Below, in pieces: positions 7,397-10,291 of a stretch of DNA of 10,291 nucleotides. The stretch is from contig DDEI01000036.1 in NCBI GenBank assembly GCA_002336675.1, forward strand, positions 1 to 10,291. Reading direction: 5' to 3'. Origin of the DNA: Flavobacteriales bacterium UBA1958. GTDB lineage: Bacteria > Bacteroidota > Bacteroidia > Flavobacteriales_D > Sanyastnellaceae. Numbering within the stretch: the stretch's first letter is position 1; the number at the start of each line of letters is the position of its first letter. The notes beneath the pieces are model-generated. The model saw only the letters and a list, made by a program, of their open reading frames with translations, did not search any database and had not been told where the DNA came from. The position numbers and the translations under genes were made by a program.

Positions 7397-7981
7397 ATGA
7401 AACCAATTCTTATTATTCTAGGTATACTTATCGCGGGCGTTTTACTCGTCCAACTCTACGCGATGAAAAGTCAAAAAGATATTGAAGTATATTCATACAC
7501 TTTAGTTAAGGCTTATGATGATTTCGAGGTTCGTGAATATGAATCGAGCTTATTTACCTCTGTTAAACTGCCAACTAATGACTTCAAAGAAGCTTCTAGT
7601 AAAGGGTTTTCTGTACTAGCAGGATACATTTTTGGGGGAAATGATAAAGAACAACAGATAGCTATGACCTCCCCTGTTTCTATGTCACTAGAAGACTCTA
7701 TGACAATGATGTTTATGGTACCGAAAGAATTAAGAAGAGACGAGCTACCTTTGCCTAACTCTAACGAGATATCTTTCAAAGAGGAGCCAGCTAGAACCAT
7801 AGCGGCCATAACTTTTGGCGGATGGTCAGACTCAAATAAAATAGAATCTTACAAGCAGAAACTTATTTCTGCTTTAGACAAAGAAGGTCTAAGTTATACA
7901 GATAAATTCTTCTTTCTTGGATATAATGCTCCATACGAAATGACCAATAGAAGAAACGAGGTAATCGTCGAATTGGATTAA
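7397..7981 (+). CDS. SOUL / heme-binding family protein, membrane-anchored
   Basis: The 194-residue protein belongs to the SOUL heme-binding family. The family is named from animal heme-binding proteins; its bacterial role is unclear, with heme or tetrapyrrole binding proposed. Evidence is the early stretch DDFEVREYES (41-50) and the core block GFSVLAGYIFGGNDKEQQIA at 70-89 followed by MTSPVSM at 90-96, both typical. An N-terminal hydrophobic segment (about 3-22) without a lipobox Cys or clear cleavage site suggests an uncleaved membrane anchor with the domain in the periplasm. The reading frame continues upstream to a TTG at 7379, but that codon lies in a perfect -7 box, so ATG 7397 is preferred. 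It is separated from rodA by 89 nt and faces the GH16 gene convergently. No link to cell elongation is shown. No heme ligand can be pointed to with confidence. Confidence 0.88.
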   Translation: MKPILIILGILIAGVLLVQLYAMKSQKDIEVYSYTLVKAYDDFEVREYESSLFTSVKLPTNDFKEASSKGFSVLAGYIFGGNDKEQQIAMTSPVSMSLEDSMTMMFMVPKELRRDELPLPNSNEISFKEEPARTIAAITFGGWSDSNKIESYKQKLISALDKEGLSYTDKFFFLGYNAPYEMTNRRNEVIVELD

Positions 7982-8051
7982 GGGTTGGTTAAATTTGGTG
8001 AGTAAGACATATGTACTTCTAAGCAAAGAGTAAACCAAGTTAGGCAGGGTA

Positions 8052-8061
8052 TTTTTTTTTT
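8052..8061 (+). terminator. T10 tract in the convergent gap, possible 3' end signal
   Basis: Ten T in a row lie 70 nt after the SOUL-gene stop. Upstream arms TTGGTT (7985-7990) and AACCAA (8033-8038) could pair over a long loop, while TTGGTGA (7995-8001) could pair with TCACCAA (8066-8072) across the tract. The two pairings exclude each other and the loops are long, so this is a poor match to a classic intrinsic terminator. It is the only such element in the 91-bp gap between the convergent genes. Confidence 0.25.
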
Positions 8062-8072
8062 AAAATCACCAA

Positions 8073-9680
8073 TTATTCTTTAATTATTTGTTTCGTAATC
8101 TCCCCCCAAGAAGTCATTACACTCAAAAAGTAAGTACCTGCGGCGAAATCTGTCAATGCTATGGAAGTTGTGGTAAATGTCTTTAGAGATTGACCTAGGG
8201 TATTATATAAAACAGCTTTATCAAGGTGATTTCCCTCTTGTAATTGTATGGTTAATAGTTCTTTTGTTGGATTTGGATATAGGCTCATTTCTATTAGCGA
8301 TACTTCATTAACCACCGAGGAAGGGTTTGTTTGGTATACTCTCACATAATCGATTTCCATAGCATCTTGAGTAAAGGAATTGGTAATAGATTCCTGAATA
8401 GCGAAGTTCAAAAGAATGTATTGCGGAGCGTAAAAAGGCCATGTGTCACCATTCTGAACCTCTGGATTATAAGTATAGTGAGTTATTCCATCTACGCTAA
8501 ATTTTATTCTATCTGAATTCCAATCCATTTCGTACACATGAAATTCTGAAGAAGTATTGGTTAAATACTGTCCTCCGTGATTAACAGTAGCTCCAGAGCT
8601 AGAAGGAGTGTGCATAGCACTCTGCACATAGTTTTGGTTGGAACCCCAATGCTCCATTATATCCACTTCACCGCACGCTGGCCATGGAGTGGTCCCGTAT
8701 CCTTGAGTTTGCCAATAAGCACCGTTCTCAGTAATGTTTTGACCTAACATCCATATAGCAGGCCATGTGCCTATTCCACTCGGTAGCTTGGCTCTTACTT
8801 CTACCTTTCCGTAGGTGAAGGCAAATTTAGAATTTAGTCTAGCAGAGGTATATTGCTTGGTAATGCCCTGATCTGAGAATGTCTCATTAATGGCTACTAC
8901 ATTTAAATTTCCATCACTAACGAACGAGTTTTCTACTCGGTCAGTGTAATGCTGCTGCTCATTATTATACCAACTTCCAATATTAGGCATCTGCGTCTGG
9001 TGAAACCAATTTAATTCATTAATAGCTCCTGATCCTTCAAATTCATCAGACCACACCAGGTAATCAAATACAGGCGGAGTACTTATCGTTTCATAAAACA
9101 GGACGTCATCTAGATAGGCTAGGACTAAATCATTATTATTCTCTCCGTTTACCTGAATCACTATTCTATTAAAATCTGTTCTTTCAATGGGCGGAAGAGA
9201 GGATGCATCAAAGTTATTGAAGTTATTGTTTTCAAAATCGAAAGTAACCTCTTGCCACTGGTCTAGCTGTATTGGTTTTATTATTTCACTTTGAGTGATC
9301 CATGGCTCAGCGATAGATCCATCTTGGAGTTTAAGAGAAACTTGATTAGGTGATCCTCCAGTTATTCCGCTAGAAGGAATATAAATATTTAATCTAAATG
9401 TGTTTTTGGTAGTGAAGTCAAAATTGCTGCCCACATCAAATCTCACATTGGCATATTGCCCTCCTGTGTCATTATACTCCAACACTGTGGCCGAAGTGTT
9501 TATTCCCTGCTGAAATGGATTGGTGAAATTAATATTCATCTCACAGTCATCACCAAACCAAGTGGTAATGGTTCCATTTTCTTCAAAATCATCTTGCACA
9601 TCCTGGGCTATCCCCAAAGTGGCGGACAATATGACTAAAACTGATGAAAGAGAGAGGCGTAGAGTTTGTATATTTAACAT
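8073..9680 (-). CDS. Secreted GH16 beta-glucanase (laminarinase-like) with T9SS sorting domain
   Basis: This is a 535-residue extracellular glycoside hydrolase, probably an endo-beta-1,3-glucanase acting on laminarin-type glucans. Residues 1-25 form a signal peptide (cleavage likely after Ala25). Residues about 27-200 are a beta-rich domain resembling a carbohydrate-binding jelly roll. About 207-450 is the GH16 domain, with GTWPAIWMLG at 304-313 and the catalytic motif E338-V-D340-I-M-E343 (nucleophile, assisting Asp, acid/base), followed by SAMHTP. Residues about 460-535 form a type IX secretion C-terminal domain with YPNP at 468-471 and a GTYFLSV-type end, so the protein should be exported to the surface or medium. 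The usual LLN-A-GG motif near the end of GH16 reads LLNFAIQES here. An in-frame TGA upstream leaves ATG 9680 as first start; a long inverted repeat covers it. Substrate is inferred from family only. Confidence 0.93.
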   Translation of the reverse strand: MLNIQTLRLSLSSVLVILSATLGIAQDVQDDFEENGTITTWFGDDCEMNINFTNPFQQGINTSATVLEYNDTGGQYANVRFDVGSNFDFTTKNTFRLNIYIPSSGITGGSPNQVSLKLQDGSIAEPWITQSEIIKPIQLDQWQEVTFDFENNNFNNFDASSLPPIERTDFNRIVIQVNGENNNDLVLAYLDDVLFYETISTPPVFDYLVWSDEFEGSGAINELNWFHQTQMPNIGSWYNNEQQHYTDRVENSFVSDGNLNVVAINETFSDQGITKQYTSARLNSKFAFTYGKVEVRAKLPSGIGTWPAIWMLGQNITENGAYWQTQGYGTTPWPACGEVDIMEHWGSNQNYVQSAMHTPSSSGATVNHGGQYLTNTSSEFHVYEMDWNSDRIKFSVDGITHYTYNPEVQNGDTWPFYAPQYILLNFAIQESITNSFTQDAMEIDYVRVYQTNPSSVVNEVSLIEMSLYPNPTKELLTIQLQEGNHLDKAVLYNTLGQSLKTFTTTSIALTDFAAGTYFLSVMTSWGEITKQIIKE

Positions 9681-9695
9681 AGTGTTAAATATACA
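9667..9695. repeat. Perfect 13-bp inverted repeat over the GH16 start codon
   Basis: The arm TGTATATTTAACA at 9667-9679 and the arm TGTTAAATATACA at 9683-9695 are exact reverse complements with only 3 nt (9680-9682) between them. The minus-strand ATG (9680-9678) starts in the centre and runs into one arm. As DNA it is a near-ideal site for a dimeric repressor or activator. As RNA it would place the start codon at the tip of an AT-only-like hairpin. A TATATTTA on the minus strand (9693-9686), seven of eight to the -7 consensus, is inside it, so occupancy could also block a promoter. Confidence 0.75.
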
Positions 9696-9806
9696 CTTAA
9701 TCTCTTCAGCAGCTCACAATAATGATTTCACTTTTGTATCTCTACCGATTTAATTCTTTTGGGGTTCGGGCTTAGCGACTTTTACTTGCGTTACAACCCT
9801 CTTTAA

Positions 9807-9832
9807 CTCTGCGCTTTTTTTAAACGCTAGAG
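9807..9832. repeat. Bulged hairpin in the gap upstream of the GH16 gene
   Basis: CTCT-GCG (9807-9813) can pair with CGC-T-AGAG (9825-9832) with one bulged base and an A/T-rich loop. It lies 35 nt past the stop of the minus-strand gene at 9867, so it may mark that gene's 3' end, though no T-tract follows on the minus strand. Another small inverted pair, TACTTT (9833-9838) with AAAGTA (9847-9852), is adjacent. The rest of the 186-bp gap (9681-9866) shows no gene. Confidence 0.3.
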
Positions 9833-9866
9833 TACTTTTAACATTGAAAGTAGAAAAGCTAAAAGG

Positions 9867-10291
9867 CTAATAAAGATTGAGTTTCTCCACAACTGATCCG
9901 AATTCTGTTTTAAACTGGAACAAATAAATTCCGTTATCAAGTTCCCCCACATCTATCCTCGAATTCGAAATAGAATCAATCGTTTTTACCAACTGACCTT
10001 GAAGATTTATAATAGTAAGTGAGCTAAGCTCTACTGCATGATGCACAATTATACTTCTAGAAACCTCATCGAAGTAAACTTTCCAAACCTTGACTTCTTC
10101 ACTGATAGACAATGGTTCGCATTCTTGCACTTTCTCATAGAGTTCGCCTTCTACACTTGATGTGCTCATCCGTTCTATAATTCTGCCTGGACAAATTTTG
10201 TACACCACAGGATAAAACGTAACATTATAGTCCGCAAATACTTCTCTGTCTGTACCCTCTACATTAAACTGAGGGTAAGGTGTTCCCTCCA
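9867..10291 (-). CDS. C-terminal part of a probable T9SS-exported protein (partial)
   Basis: The frame is open from the window edge to the TAG at 9867-9869, giving 140 complete codons of the C-terminus; the start is outside. An internal GTG at 10208 should not be taken as the start, because coding continues upstream with ordinary sequence (for example EGTPYPQFNVEG). The last 75 or so residues, with VWKVYFDEVSRSIIV, LTIINLQGQLVKTI, LDNGIYLFQF and the ending VEKLNLY, have the beta-strand pattern of the Por/type IX secretion C-terminal sorting domain. The usual YPNP at its beginning is absent. The part before it carries two Cys (in YKICPG and VQECEP) and is not recognised. It lies on the same strand as the GH16 gene, 186 bp upstream of it. 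Export by T9SS is likely; any enzymatic role is unknown. Confidence 0.8.
   Translation of the reverse strand, partial: EGTPYPQFNVEGTDREVFADYNVTFYPVVYKICPGRIIERMSTSSVEGELYEKVQECEPLSISEEVKVWKVYFDEVSRSIIVHHAVELSSLTIINLQGQLVKTIDSISNSRIDVGELDNGIYLFQFKTEFGSVVEKLNLY

Noticed and set aside
9456..9753. Two short plus-strand open frames over the start of the GH16 gene
   Set aside because: Both are antisense to the signal peptide and N-terminal domain of the GH16 protein, with low-complexity products and no ribosome site.
10206..10208. GTG as start codon of a 113-residue protein at the right end
   Set aside because: The same frame stays open for 27 more codons to the window edge with ordinary protein-like sequence, so this is an internal Val of a longer gene.
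1..10291. Mobile element, CRISPR array, phage or toxin-antitoxin cassette
   Set aside because: No transposase, integrase, direct-repeat array or paired small genes were found. The gene order up to rodA is standard for the phylum.

Overview
The window is AT-rich DNA that reads as a chromosomal segment of a Bacteroidota bacterium, most likely a Flavobacteriia-like member. The grounds are: the gene order purH-mreB-mreC-mreD-mrdA-rodA, which recurs in that phylum; two genes whose products end in type IX secretion (Por) C-terminal sorting regions; TAnnTTTG-type -7 promoter boxes; and the general lack of Shine-Dalgarno sites before the genes. The genus cannot be set from the sequence alone.

Left part (1-1758): purH, for the last two steps of de novo IMP synthesis, with a good -7 box upstream. 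A 114-bp intergenic region follows. It holds a perfect 9-bp inverted repeat and a weak candidate promoter for the next operon.

Middle (1759-7307): a compact five-gene cell-elongation operon on the + strand. It encodes MreB (actin-like filament), MreC and MreD (membrane scaffold), PBP2 (transpeptidase) and RodA (SEDS glycosyltransferase). Gaps shrink from 19 nt to 1-nt and 11-nt overlaps, which implies co-transcription and translational coupling. All catalytic motifs are intact. Together the five products form the elongasome that builds side-wall peptidoglycan.

Right part (7308-10291): a SOUL/heme-binding-family membrane-anchored protein on + (best start ATG 7397, preceded by its own -7 box). 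It converges on a minus-strand gene for a secreted GH16 beta-glucanase (laminarinase-like), with a signal peptide, an N-terminal beta-sandwich-like domain, the catalytic domain and a T9SS sorting domain. Farther right, also on minus, is the C-terminal end of another probable T9SS cargo protein that runs off the window.

No mobile element, CRISPR array, tRNA or rRNA was seen, and most of the window is ordinary core genome. The strongest unexplained signal is a perfect 13-bp inverted repeat with a 3-nt centre lying exactly over the start codon of the GH16 gene. A Cys/His cluster in PBP2 that may bind metal comes next.
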